Source: Rhodoplanes sp963724735 (GTDB lineage Bacteria > Pseudomonadota > Alphaproteobacteria > Rhizobiales > Xanthobacteraceae). From it: a DNA stretch of 64,000 nt. The stretch is from assembly GCA_963724735.1 (NCBI GenBank), contig CAVRVX010000026.1:1-64000 (forward strand), written 5' to 3'. Shown one piece after another: positions 27,125 through 35,303 of the stretch. The translations under genes and the position numbers were made by a program. Position 1 is the first letter of the stretch, and every line of letters starts with the position of its first letter. The notes under the pieces are model-generated. The model was given only the letters and a program-made list of their open reading frames with translations, made no database searches and was not told the DNA's origin.

Positions 27125-27354
27125 TTCTCGACGGCGGCCGTCGCGCCGTTCCGGCCAGCGGTCCAGCCCGATAGCTTCTGCAACGACGCCCCGATACGCG
27201 GAGGTCGACCGGATTGTCTTGAGCGTGCGGCATAAGCACGCCGATTGCACCGCATGCGCTCGCCCTGCGGCGCCCCCGCCGCCAGCGGCCACACCGCCGC
27301 CGCGTCGCCGAGCAGGGGAATGAACTCGCGGCGTTTCCAACAATCGAATTGCAT
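27125..27354 (-). pseudogene. N-terminal relic of the same ABC substrate-binding protein gene
   Basis: From ATG 27354 it reads MQFDCWKRREFIPLLG and on through AAAVWPLAAGAPQGERM, the stereotyped twin-arginine-like leader of COG2984 substrate-binding proteins. It then shows family fragments in shifting frames (VLMPHAQDNP; LQKLSGWTAGRN) and fades at about 27125, just upstream of the hydrolase start. Confidence 0.75.
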
Positions 27355-27484
27355 CAAATCGTCCACGAGACAGAACCGCATTGCAGGATATCGCATTGGC
27401 GAGGATCAGTCAGGAGGTATTGGAGCGAGTTTACAGCCCGCCATCCGTCGGTGAGGCAAGGTCCGCCCGCGCTGGCGGGCCGTC

Positions 27485-27712
27485 TCAGTCGCGGTGCGAA
27501 GAGCACATGAACCGGCATGCGAACATCATGACCAGCATCATGAGCGCCATCATCAGCGGGCAAATCCACCACCAGGACGACCAGCCGCCCCACATGAACC
27601 ACGGGCCGAACCAAGTATCCCAGGATGGATTCTGTGCCTGCGCAAAGGCCCGCGCCGGCGGGCTTGCTGCGCTACCGAGCAGAACCAGAAGAATCGCAAG
27701 TTTCCGCCGCAT
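27485..27712 (-). CDS. Small Trp/Met-rich membrane protein
   Basis: 75 residues, start supported by a strong GGGAGG five bases before the ATG. It has a signal-like hydrophobic N-terminus (LAILLVLLGSAASPPARAFAQ), a Trp-rich stretch (WDTWFGPWFMWGGWSSWWW) and a Met-rich transmembrane helix ending FACRFMCSSHRD. Met- and Cys-rich small membrane proteins often accompany copper or heavy-metal genes, but that is a guess. It lies downstream of the ECF sigma gene on the same strand, 75 bp away. Confidence 0.6.
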   Translation of the reverse strand: MRRKLAILLVLLGSAASPPARAFAQAQNPSWDTWFGPWFMWGGWSSWWWICPLMMALMMLVMMFACRFMCSSHRD

Positions 27713-27787
27713 TGTGTCCTCCCATGTCCGCAGCGATCATCGCTGCCAAATTGTTAGACGGGGAGGAGCCGCCGAAAGTTACAGTCG

Positions 27788-28420
27788 TCAGCTCGCCGCT
27801 GCCGGCGTCGAGGCGCAACACTCAGGGGATGCGGGCTTGCAGGACAGTTCGTTGCGATAGAAGTCGCAGCGCGCTGCGATGATCTTTCTGAGTTCCTTTC
27901 TCGCACGGTGCAGCCGCACCTTAGCATTGGCCAGGGTTATGCCGAGGGCATCGGCGATTTGCTGGTCATCGAGTTGGCCAAGGAAGCTCAGCATGAGCGC
28001 TTCGCGGTAAGGCGCGGCTAATTTGGCAATCTCGCCCCGGATGCAGGCTTGCGTATCCTTATGGGCGACTTCCTGCTCGGGCGACGGCGGCGTGTCGATC
28101 ATTGCAGCCCTTGTCAGGGCGCCAGTCTTATCCTCGGCCGATGGCTCTGGCAGAGGCACGGTCAGTTTGGCGTCGTGCGCCGGTCGGCTGCGCAGCCAAT
28201 CGAGCGCGACATTGACGGCCAAACGATGGAGCCAAGTCGAGACCTCGGCGTCGCCGCGAAAATTCGGCAGCGCCTGGGCGGCTTTGGCAAACGTCACCTG
28301 GGTTAAGTCCTCGGCGTCCTGCGGCCCGACCATGCGGCTCAACAGGCCACGAATTTGCCTCTGGTTCGACGCACAAAGCGCTCGGAAAGCATCTGTTTGT
28401 ATGTTCAATCCGGTACCCAT
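27788..28420 (-). CDS. ECF sigma factor with a Cys-rich tail
   Basis: 210 residues from the ATG at 28420. Sigma-2 region: RQIRGLLSRMVGPQDAEDLTQVTFAKAAQALPNFRGDAEVSTWLHRLAVNVALDWLR; sigma-4: LAAPYREALMLSFLGQLDDQQIADALGITLANAKVRLHRARKELR. The C-terminus has five Cys (CDFYRNELSC, ECC), an extension that could sense metal or redox state. No anti-sigma gene is adjacent; the Trp/Met-rich membrane protein lies downstream. The frame stays open upstream, but that part overlaps a dispersed repeat, so the start at 28420 is chosen. Confidence 0.9.
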   Translation of the reverse strand: MGTGLNIQTDAFRALCASNQRQIRGLLSRMVGPQDAEDLTQVTFAKAAQALPNFRGDAEVSTWLHRLAVNVALDWLRSRPAHDAKLTVPLPEPSAEDKTGALTRAAMIDTPPSPEQEVAHKDTQACIRGEIAKLAAPYREALMLSFLGQLDDQQIADALGITLANAKVRLHRARKELRKIIAARCDFYRNELSCKPASPECCASTPAAAS

Positions 28421-28501
28421 ATCGATAGAAGAGCCCGGCGCGGCGGTCGTGGCATTGCGAAAAATCAATGATGCCTTCGGAGCCGTGATGTCTGCCTTCG
28501 T

Positions 28502-28545
28502 GACGCGGACATGCGAGGTTCGCGGCGCTCGGTCCGCTTCACCCT
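28502..28545. repeat. Dispersed GC-rich repeat, copy 1 (short)
   Basis: Shares the core GGTTCGC-G-GCGCTCGGTCCGCTTCAC with copies at 32649, 34764 (inverted), 37491 and 40353. This copy lies just upstream of the ECF sigma start and lacks the second half of the unit. Confidence 0.7.
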
Positions 28546-28749
28546 TCTGATCCGACATGACCGAGTGTGTGCGGCAAGCCCGAGCCGGGCCACGAGGCGA
28601 GGCCGGCGGGGCACCGCGTCTGATTATTGATCGGCTTTGTAACTTTTTCCCTCCGGTTATCGTCCAACGCATTAGGAAGCGAAGCGCGCGAGGCGCTCCG
28701 GCGACCTAGAGACTATTTGGCCGTTGCGGCTAACGAGAGGAAAAACGCC

Positions 28750-29253
28750 ATGAACAGTCGTGGCTTGGACTACATATGCGGCTGCGCGCCGATCGACGAT
28801 AATTCTACAAAGATGGCCCGCCACGCGCCGTGCGCCATGATGGCGCTGGCGCTGATCGGATTGGCGGTTGCTGTATACGACTCCTACATGATCTACATCG
28901 GCCAGCCGCTGTGGTGTCCGCCGCCGATCGACGGATGCAACGAGGTCGCGGCGAGCCCCTATGCACGCATCCTCGGCCTGCCGATTGGGTACTATGGCGT
29001 CGTATTCTATCTCTACATGTTCGGTCTCGCGGCTTTGCTCGCGTTTGATCCGGTTTCGCGTGGGCTGCGCCTTGGCGCGATTCTCTGCGCCGGCTTGGGC
29101 GTGCTGTTCTCGCTCTACTTCATGGTGCTGCAGGTCGCCCTCATCCGCGCATTTTGCATCTACTGCCTCATTTCGGCGGTGACCACGCTGCTCCTTGCCG
29201 TGGTCGCAGCCGTGCATGCGAAGCCGATTCGGGCGGGACGGCGGGCCGCGTGA
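28750..29253 (+). CDS. Vitamin K epoxide reductase (VKOR) family membrane protein
   Basis: 167 residues; AGAGG precedes the ATG at 28750. Four to five transmembrane helices. The loop cysteines Cys56 and Cys63 (WCPPPIDGCNEV) and the membrane CxxC Cys136-Cys139 (FCIYC) are all present, as is the conserved Ser/Pro after the loop (ASPYARILGLPIGYYG). Bacterial VKOR homologues reoxidise DsbA-type partners using quinone, driving periplasmic disulfide formation. No Dsb-like partner is encoded nearby. Divergent from the sigma factor gene. Confidence 0.92.
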   Translation: MNSRGLDYICGCAPIDDNSTKMARHAPCAMMALALIGLAVAVYDSYMIYIGQPLWCPPPIDGCNEVAASPYARILGLPIGYYGVVFYLYMFGLAALLAFDPVSRGLRLGAILCAGLGVLFSLYFMVLQVALIRAFCIYCLISAVTTLLLAVVAAVHAKPIRAGRRAA

Positions 29254-29407
29254 GCGCAGGTACGTAACTTTTTTGCGGCGGATTACGTCCAAAGCTTCAG
29301 CAGCAATGGCGCAGTCTGCAAGATAAGGGATGACGGCCGAGCGTATTGCGCGAGGTGCCGCATTGAGGATTGTGATAGATGATCACGTCCATCCGGCCGA
29401 ACTCCGT

Positions 29408-29947
29408 TTAATAAGCGAGGCCGGCAAGGGCTTCACGGCCAAGCGCCGTGACATCGGCCGATAGCGGCAGGTACCCAAGTTGAGCGCCGTAATTCTGGGC
29501 CTGCTGCGACAACACCCATTCGGCATAATCACGCATTGCTTTTCCCTTTACGGGGTCGGCATGGCGCGGATACAGGAACATCCAGCTGTACGTTGTGATC
29601 GGATACGCCCCAGAAGCGGCCGGGTCGAGTACCGACGCGTCGAGCTTTGCGGCTTCGCTTTCGGTGAGTATTTCATCACTACCCGCGAAATCGACCTCCC
29701 GGGCGATGAAGCGTTTCACCCCCTCGCCGCTGCCGACCGCGTCATACCCGATCGACACGTCACGGTGGGCGACGGCATATTCCTCGATCATTTTCCGATA
29801 GAACGGCGCTGCAAAGGTCGAACCTGCGCCACGAATCGAAACGGCCGCGTTCGGCTGTGCGCCCTGTGCCCAACTTGTGATCGGCGAACCAATCAGCGCC
29901 GCAAGGACCGTCACAAGGGCGCTGAAGCGCAAGGATGCAGGGGTCAT
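29408..29947 (-). CDS. PstS-like phosphate-binding protein with a large internal deletion
   Basis: 179 residues from the ATG at 29947, chosen for its GGAGG six bases upstream. Signal peptide LVTVLAALIGSPITSWAQ, then the PstS start IRGAGSTFAAPFYRKMIEEYA and YDAVGSGEGVKRFIAREVDFAGSDEILT. It then jumps directly to the family's C-terminal block GAYPITTYSWMFLYP, DPVKGKAMRDYAEWVLS and LGYLPL. About 150 residues of the middle, including much of the second lobe, are missing in frame. The remaining protein cannot form the normal two-lobed phosphate site. Downstream of arsC, as in many arsenic islands that carry pst genes. Confidence 0.8.
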   Translation of the reverse strand: MTPASLRFSALVTVLAALIGSPITSWAQGAQPNAAVSIRGAGSTFAAPFYRKMIEEYAVAHRDVSIGYDAVGSGEGVKRFIAREVDFAGSDEILTESEAAKLDASVLDPAASGAYPITTYSWMFLYPRHADPVKGKAMRDYAEWVLSQQAQNYGAQLGYLPLSADVTALGREALAGLAY

Positions 29948-29973
29948 CGCAATCCTCCAAAGTGAGTTAAGCA

Positions 29974-30501
29974 TCACGCGACCTCCGGCTTGCGACCGGT
30001 CGCGCCTTCCATACGGCCGATGTCCCGCAGCCGGTTGCTGAGCGCGACCTCGTCAAGGCTTTTAAACGGCAAGGATGCGAAGACGCTGATGCGGTTCCTG
30101 AGATACCGAAGCGCCAGCACAAACGCGCGCTCCTTTTCGAGAGCGCTGCCCTCGACCGCCGCCGGGTCTTCAATTCCCCAATGCGCCGTCATGGGCTGGC
30201 CCGGCCAGAGCGGGCAGACTTCACCGGCCGCGTTGTCACAGACGGTGAACACAAAATCCAACGGCGGTGCATCCGGCGTCGCCAATTCGTTCCAGCTTTT
30301 CGAGCGCAGCCCGTCGGTTGGAAAGCCATAGTGTTCGAGCATCCTGAGGGCGAGCGGGTTGACGACGCCTTGGGGGTGACTTCCGGCCGAGAACGCGCGG
30401 AAGCGCCCAGCGCCGTCCTTGCGCATGATGCTCTCCGCCATGATGGAACGCGCCGTGTTGCCGGTGCACAGGAACAGCACGTTGTAGGTCGGATCAGGCA
30501 T
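29974..30501 (-). CDS. arsC: Arsenate reductase, low-molecular-weight phosphatase type
   Basis: 175 residues from the ATG at 30501 (30513 is an alternative start). The P-loop LFLCTGNTARS holds the nucleophilic Cys, and the later motif DFVFTVCDNAAGEVCP supplies the resolving cysteines, as in thioredoxin-coupled ArsC. It also keeps HWGIEDPAA with the general-acid Asp. It reduces arsenate to arsenite for export. It overlaps the 3' end of the ArsR gene, so they form one transcript. No arsenite pump (ArsB/Acr3) is seen in the neighbourhood. Confidence 0.92.
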   Translation of the reverse strand: MPDPTYNVLFLCTGNTARSIMAESIMRKDGAGRFRAFSAGSHPQGVVNPLALRMLEHYGFPTDGLRSKSWNELATPDAPPLDFVFTVCDNAAGEVCPLWPGQPMTAHWGIEDPAAVEGSALEKERAFVLALRYLRNRISVFASLPFKSLDEVALSNRLRDIGRMEGATGRKPEVA

Positions 30502-30853
30502 CGGAGGATTCATCCTCTGGTTTTCGGCAGGACGTGGATGGCGCTATCAGCGCAGCACAGAGGTCCGGCCTGCCTCCGCAGCAGTTCGTGGCGAGAAAGT
30601 CGATCAGCGCGCGCAGGCTGGCGATCTCGGCGCGGTAGATGATGGTGCGGCTGCGCCGCTCGGCGCTCACAAGCCTCGCACGCGCAAGCACGCCCAGGTG
30701 CGCCGACATGGTGTTGGCGGGAACGGCCAGGCGGCGCGCAATCTCCCCAGCGGGCAAACCTCCCGGTTCATGCTCGATCAGCAGCTGGAACACATCCAGC
30801 CGCGTCGCCTGCGAAAGCGCTGCGAAGGCGAGAAGAGCTACCTGCGTTTCCAT
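30494..30853 (-). CDS. arsR: ArsR/SmtB-family repressor
   Basis: 119 residues. The winged helix includes LSQATRLDVFQLLIEHEPGGLPAGEIARRL, AVPANTMSAHLGVLARARLVSAERRSRTIIYRAE. The classic ELCVCDL metal site in the DNA-binding helix is absent; instead three cysteines cluster near the C-terminus (NCCGGRPDLC), a location used for arsenite by several non-canonical ArsR proteins. First gene of the arsR-arsC-pstS group, so probably self-repressing. Confidence 0.9.
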   Translation of the reverse strand: METQVALLAFAALSQATRLDVFQLLIEHEPGGLPAGEIARRLAVPANTMSAHLGVLARARLVSAERRSRTIIYRAEIASLRALIDFLATNCCGGRPDLCAALIAPSTSCRKPEDESSDA

Positions 30854-30888
30854 ATTTCTTTTATACTAGAATTAATGAAATAAGCAAC
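30854..30888 (-). promoter_or_regulatory. Putative ars promoter and operator
   Basis: AT-rich leader directly before the arsR start. On the minus strand it shows TTGCTT as a -35-like box and TATAAA as a -10-like box, and the arms ATTTC and GAAAT flank 18 bases between them, a possible ArsR operator overlapping the start of transcription. Confidence 0.4.
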
Positions 30889-30999
30889 CTCCAAGTCAAA
30901 GCCGGCGGTTCGGGCCGAGACGCGCCGCTAGGCGACGTTCGGCCAGGCGGCGGCACGGCTCGCGTTTCCCGGCGGGAATTCGCCTTGAACCAGGCTGCG

Positions 31000-32034
31000 C
31001 TACTTCACGCGGGCGGTCTCGTCCGAGACATGGTCGGGTCCGCCCGCCTGCGTCGTTCCCGAGGCGGCGGCGAGTTCCCTTACCCGCGCACGGATTGGTT
31101 CGAACGGCCCGAATTTGTGTTGTTCGGCGCTGAAACCGTCGGCGTAGGGCCCGTATCCCGTATCGACGGGCTTCTGGAGTCGGATCGGGAAGTCCTTATC
31201 GAGGTCGCGCTTCTGCGGGCGGGTTTGGCTGACAAGGTATGCCGCGACATCGTAGGCGTCATCGTCTGTGAGCACCGGACGATTGAACGTCGTCCCGAAC
31301 GGCATGTTGTGCATCGCATAGGCGGCGGCAGTCAGGACGCGGTTCATCCCCGCTCCGTTGTTATAGCTGTCGGGTCCCCAGAGCGGTGGGACCTGATAGC
31401 CGGCGCCTTGGGGGGCGCGCTGGCCCAAACCATCAGCGCCATGACAGACGCTGCATACCTCGGCGTAGACGGCGGCGCCGCGGCCGGGATCGGCTGCGCG
31501 CGCCGGCTCCTTGACGCGCAAGGCGCCGGCGCCGATCAGCCGCGCTCCGTCTGGGATCCCAGTTGAGAGCCATCGCATATAGGCGGCGAACGCCTTCATC
31601 TCGCGACTCTCAAGCGGCATTGGACGCCCATTCATGCTGCGCTCCAGGCATCCATTGATCCGATCTTCGAGCGTGTCGACATCGCCCTCGCGCCCGCGAT
31701 ATTGCGGAAACTGCCCCCAGATGCCGGTCAGCGGCATTGCATAGGGTTGTGTGCCAGCCTGCAAATGACAATTCTGGCAAGCGAGATTGTTGCCGCTGAA
31801 GCGCTTGTTGGGGTCCGCAACCGTTGGACCGATCTCATTCGCTGTGTCGGTCACAAGCGCATGGCCGTACTTGACAAGCTTGCCGAACGGATCATTCCCC
31901 ACTGCGGCAAGATCGGGGGGTGACCACTGGGTGAGGTCGACAGTGGCGAGGTCACGAGCCGGAAGATCGCTGGCTTTCATCAAAGCGGCGGCCAACACTA
32001 TCCCGACAAGGAAGCCAGGGCTGACGCGTTTCAT
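31000..32034 (-). CDS. TsdA-like diheme cytochrome c (thiosulfate dehydrogenase family)
   Basis: 344 residues from the ATG at 32034, with a signal peptide. Two c-type heme sites, Cys86-x2-Cys89-His90 (LACQNCHLQAGT) and Cys194-x2-Cys197-His198 (CSVCHGADGLG), lie in two cytochrome c domains. IWGQFPQYRGREGDVDTLEDRINGCLERSMNG between them is the signature of the TsdA family, which joins two thiosulfates to tetrathionate or runs the reverse reaction in the periplasm. No partner TsdB or other sulfur-oxidation gene is next to it, so the electron acceptor is unknown. Confidence 0.87.
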   Translation of the reverse strand: MKRVSPGFLVGIVLAAALMKASDLPARDLATVDLTQWSPPDLAAVGNDPFGKLVKYGHALVTDTANEIGPTVADPNKRFSGNNLACQNCHLQAGTQPYAMPLTGIWGQFPQYRGREGDVDTLEDRINGCLERSMNGRPMPLESREMKAFAAYMRWLSTGIPDGARLIGAGALRVKEPARAADPGRGAAVYAEVCSVCHGADGLGQRAPQGAGYQVPPLWGPDSYNNGAGMNRVLTAAAYAMHNMPFGTTFNRPVLTDDDAYDVAAYLVSQTRPQKRDLDKDFPIRLQKPVDTGYGPYADGFSAEQHKFGPFEPIRARVRELAAASGTTQAGGPDHVSDETARVK

Positions 32035-32225
32035 CACTGCACCTGCGAGAAGGAAGCAGATTGCCAGTTGCTTGTGCGTCCGTCGCCATAAATATTGTTG
32101 CAGGGACGCATGGCAGCACGGCTTTCCAGCAATTGGAACCGGGTCGAATGGCGAAATGATGTGCGGCTTTGGCCCGATGCCCGGAGGATACTTACTCAAC
32201 ACTGAGCTGCAGAACGGAGACCCAC

Positions 32226-32609
32226 ATGCGGATCGACAGAATCGATCACTTCGTCCTGACGGTCGCCGACGTGGATGCGACATGCGCGTTCTACGAGCGG
32301 GTTCTTGGCATGCGAGTGATCACGTTCGGCAGAGGTCGGAAGGCGCTTCAGTTCGGCGACCAAAAGATCAATCTTCACCAGCTTGGGAAGGAGATCGAAC
32401 CCAAGGCGGCGAATCCGATGTCCGGCTCCGCCGACTTTTGCCTGATCACCACAAACCCTCTTGCGCAAGCGCTCGCCCACATTCGCGCCTGCGGCATCGC
32501 AGTCGAGGACGGGCCCGTTCCCAGGACCGGCGCTTTGGGCCCCATTCGGTCGGTCTACTGTCGCGATCCCGATGGCAACCTGATCGAGGTTTCGACCTAC
32601 GGCACGTGA
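32226..32609 (+). CDS. VOC-family (glyoxalase-like) protein
   Basis: 127 residues from ATG 32226. One vicinal-oxygen-chelate domain made of two babab units: IDHFVLTVADVDATCAFYERVLGMRVI at the start with a metal-ligand His, LQFGDQKINLHQLGKE, then SADFCLITTNPLAQALAHIRACGI and VYCRDPDGNLIEVSTY with the C-terminal ligand Glu. The pattern resembles fosfomycin-resistance-like and glyoxalase-like VOC enzymes often annotated as virulence or biphenyl dioxygenase-like proteins. Substrate unknown. Divergent from the diheme cytochrome gene. Confidence 0.88.
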   Translation: MRIDRIDHFVLTVADVDATCAFYERVLGMRVITFGRGRKALQFGDQKINLHQLGKEIEPKAANPMSGSADFCLITTNPLAQALAHIRACGIAVEDGPVPRTGALGPIRSVYCRDPDGNLIEVSTYGT

Positions 32610-32648
32610 TCGCGCCATTCTGAGCGGTTTATCGTCATTGACCGCAGC

Positions 32649-32739
32649 GGGTCAGACGCGGACATGCGGGGTTCGCAGCGCTCGGTCCGCTTCACTCTCA
32701 ATGACCGGGCAGCAGCGGGTGTCTCCGGCAAGGCGGAAG
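32649..32739. repeat. Dispersed GC-rich repeat, copy 2
   Basis: Full unit: GGGTCAGACGCGGACATGCG, the core through CTCGGTCCGCTTCACTCTCA, then GTGTCTCCGGCAAGGC. It forms the outer edge of the left arm of the inverted repeat around the LTXXQ gene; the right arm ends in an inverted copy at 34764-34821. Confidence 0.75.
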
Positions 32740-32858
32740 CCGCCATGAGCTGCCAAATGACTACTTTCGATGGCCCGTGTCTCCGAAGGAATTAAGGCGG
32801 CGACAATCCAGTTTGAAACGGAAGGTCTCGTGCCCGACCGCTGATCACGCAGTCAACC

Positions 32859-34418
32859 TTACTCAAATCCCTGCGCGGCAGGCGAGCTAGCCGATTGTTC
32901 CGAAGGTCTCGTCGATGGAACCGAGCTTGCCACGCCGCTTCCTTTGTCATCCGCGAGAGGTGCGGCAGCCCCCGCTTGCTCGCCGCGAACGGTGCGCAGC
33001 GCATTAAAACGCGCCTTCTGCTCGTCGCTGAGCATGTCATAGAATTTGACGAGTGCGGGTTGCATCGTTTTGGCGGCGCCGAGCGTCGCGTCGAGTTGCT
33101 GCTCCATCGCCGCGACGCGGCCCACCGGTGTGAGCGCCTGGTAGGTCGGACAATTGGCTTGGAGCGTGTCAGCGGCCTTGAGCGAGGCAATCTTCAGTTC
33201 ATCGAGCGCGACCCGCTGTGGCTCGTTCGGCTGTACCGCCTGCGCGATCCGGTCAATCGGCAAATCAATGATCCCTCGCGAGCGCCCATCGCAAAGCTTG
33301 GCAAAATCTTGCTGATCCTTCCTGGCTGCCGCGCCATTGGTCGGCGCAACCGCATTGAAGCGCGCTTTCTGCTCGTCGCTGAGAGACTGGTAGAAGCCGT
33401 CAAGCGCAGGGCGCACGATCTTGACCGCCGCCAGCATGACCTCGAGCCGACTTTCCATTGCCGCCAATCGCCCGGTCGGTATGCTGGGCAGATCTTTTGG
33501 GCAAGCGTCCTTCAGCACGGCGATGGCGTTGGCGTTCGCGTCCTTGAGCGCGTCGAGTTCGGCGCGCTGGGCGTCGGTCGGCTGCACGGTTTCCGCAATG
33601 AGCCCGATCGGCCAGTCGGTAAGCTCGGGCGCGGGAGCGTTGCAGACGTCAGCTGGACGCCATGCTGGCCCGCCCGCCCGTGCGGTGCGCCGGCGCAGTT
33701 GGCTCGGGCGCGGATCGTAATAGGCGTATGCTCCGTAGATGCCGTAATAGACATCATCGTACGCGTAGGGCCAGAAATCGTCATAAACATACGGCCAGAA
33801 GACATAGTCGAAGAAGTCGTCATAGACATAGGGCCAAAATACCGGCCCTATCCATCCGATGACGATGCCGCCGCTCCACCACGGCCAGGGCGAGCCGGGA
33901 AAGCGACCATAAAACCGCACGGGCGCGATCGCCGACCGCCACGCCGCGTTGGTGATGAAGCGATTGCCGAAAATCGCGTTCCCGCGAGCGACGTTCCGCG
34001 TTAACGTCCCTGGTCCCGCGAGCGAGCCGCGTGACGCTGTCACGAACCGATTGCCAGCCTTGCCAGGAGCAAATCCTGCCGCGGCAGGGCGCACGCCCGA
34101 TACTGTGCGCGAGCCTCCGACCACCCGGTTCGTTCCCGCGGGTCGAGCAGCGACGCCGGACCGACTAAACCGCGGGGCCGCCCACCCGGCAACCGCTCCG
34201 CCGGAAGCACCGGAGCAGTCATGGCAAGCTTTGCGATGGGCGCTCGCGAGGGAGCTTGAATTGCCGATCGACCGGATCGCGCAGGCGGTACAGCCGACGG
34301 GGCCACGCAGGTCGCACTCGCTGAACTGAAGATTGCCTCGCTCGAAGGCCGTGACCGCTCCAAGCCAATTGTCCGACCGCGGGCCTCCGCCGGTGGGCGC
34401 GTCGCGGCAATGGAGCAC
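32859..34418 (-). CDS. LTXXQ-motif (Spy/CpxP-like) protein, 5' end replaced
   Basis: A Gly/Arg-rich N-terminal region with PWPWWSGGIVIGWIGPVFWPYVYDDFFDYVFWPY is followed by two LTXXQ-type repeats: LPSIPTGRLAAMESRLEVMLAAVKIVRPALDGFYQSLSDEQKARFNA and LTPVGRVAAMEQQLDATLGAAKTMQPALVKFYDMLSDEQKARFNA. This layout is common for secreted proteins in Bradyrhizobium relatives. Everything upstream of about 34215 is antisense to the right arm of the inverted repeat, so the native start and signal peptide have been lost. It may be a pseudogene despite its open frame; the nominal ATG at 34418 is not trusted. Confidence 0.65.
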   Translation of the reverse strand: MLHCRDAPTGGGPRSDNWLGAVTAFERGNLQFSECDLRGPVGCTACAIRSIGNSSSLASAHRKACHDCSGASGGAVAGWAAPRFSRSGVAARPAGTNRVVGGSRTVSGVRPAAAGFAPGKAGNRFVTASRGSLAGPGTLTRNVARGNAIFGNRFITNAAWRSAIAPVRFYGRFPGSPWPWWSGGIVIGWIGPVFWPYVYDDFFDYVFWPYVYDDFWPYAYDDVYYGIYGAYAYYDPRPSQLRRRTARAGGPAWRPADVCNAPAPELTDWPIGLIAETVQPTDAQRAELDALKDANANAIAVLKDACPKDLPSIPTGRLAAMESRLEVMLAAVKIVRPALDGFYQSLSDEQKARFNAVAPTNGAAARKDQQDFAKLCDGRSRGIIDLPIDRIAQAVQPNEPQRVALDELKIASLKAADTLQANCPTYQALTPVGRVAAMEQQLDATLGAAKTMQPALVKFYDMLSDEQKARFNALRTVRGEQAGAAAPLADDKGSGVASSVPSTRPSEQSASSPAAQGFE

Positions 34419-34740
34419 ATCGACGCGACGCTCGGCGCCGCCAAAACGCTGCTGCCCGCACTCGTCAAATTCTATGACATGCTCAGCGACGAGCAGAAGG
34501 CGCGTTTCGATGCGCTGCGCATCTCGCGGCGCGCAAGCAGGGGCTGTCGCAACTCGGCGGATGACAAGGGAGCTGGCGTGGCACTCGTTCCATCGCGAGA
34601 CTCGGGCAGTCGGCTAGCTCGCCTGCTCAGCAGGGATTTGAGTGGATTACTGCGGATCAGCGGTCGGGCACGAGACCTTCCAATCAAACTGGATTGTCGC
34701 CGCCTTGCTTCCCTTCGGGCCATGGCCATCGAAAGTCAGC
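34216..34740 (+). pseudogene. Inverted partial copy of the LTXXQ gene
   Basis: Plus-strand copy of the last LTXXQ unit: LPIDRIAQAVQPTGPR, then after frame changes MEHIDATLGAAKTLLPALVKFYDMLSDEQKARFDALR. It ends with the same downstream region as the minus-strand gene. Small indels break the frame. It is the right arm of the inverted repeat. Confidence 0.75.
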
Positions 34741-34763
34741 ATTTGGTCCGCTCTTGACCCGGC

Positions 34764-34821
34764 GCGGTCATTGGAGTGAAGGGACCGAGCGCTGCGAACC
34801 GCTCGCAGTCCGAGCTGACCC
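34764..34821. repeat. Dispersed GC-rich repeat, inverted copy
   Basis: GGACCGAGCGCTGCGAACC at 34782-34800 is the reverse complement of the core seen at 32649, 37491 and 40353. It marks the outer end of the right arm of the inverted repeat. Confidence 0.7.
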
Positions 34822-34967
34822 GAGCAGGAGACCTAGACCTTGTTGAGATCCTGGTCCAGGGGCGCTATGTTGCCGCTCTATTCTTGGCATCTTGGCCGCC
34901 CCGAAGACCCGAGCAAATAAAAAAGTGACTTACAATGCGGGCGACCCGTAGATCGGAGAAGGCATAT

Positions 34968-35303
34968 ATGTCTAGGGCGTTAGCTTTGTTTTTTCAATTG
35001 ATCTTCGCTTGCAAGGCTGCGCAGCCGAAGATGCAGAAATCATAGGCACATGGAGATTGGTTTCGTATAACACCGAACTTCAGGATGGCAGCCTAAACCG
35101 CCCATGATTCGGCACAAAGCCAATCGGGTTTATGATCTTCGCCCCGGATAAGCGCTTGATGGTTGTGGCTGAAGCCGAGAATCGAAAGACGCCTGAGAAA
35201 GACGAGGAACGGGCGGCTCAGTTCTGAGGACCAGTTTGCAACACGTGGTTTGGATGGAGATTGATGGCGATAAGATGATCGTCCCCGTGGATAGTTCGTG
35301 GAG
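34968..35303 (+). pseudogene. Secreted lipocalin-like protein, decayed
   Basis: ATG 34968 has GGAGAA upstream and starts a hydrophobic leader (MSRALALFFQLIFACKAA). After a frame change the reading is IIGTWRLVSYNTELQDGSLNRP, a stop, FGTKPIGFMIFAPDKRLMVVAEAENRKTPEKDEERAAQF, a stop, then HVVWMEIDGDKMIVPVDSSW. These match the lipocalin-like domain of proteins such as those annotated lipocalin_5. Two stops and a frameshift show it is dead. Its last recognised codons touch the group II intron ORF at about 35300. Confidence 0.7.

Larger units (their letters stand above)
32649..34821. repeat. Large inverted repeat, arms about 0.6 kb
   Basis: Left arm about 32649-33312, right arm about 34216-34821 in reverse orientation. 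The arms share the 3' half of the LTXXQ gene, its downstream region (GACAATCCAGTTTG against CAAACTGGATTGTC) and a copy of the dispersed repeat at the outer end. By eye they are roughly 85-90 percent alike, with small indels in the right arm. The unique centre holds the 5' half of the gene. Confidence 0.8.
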
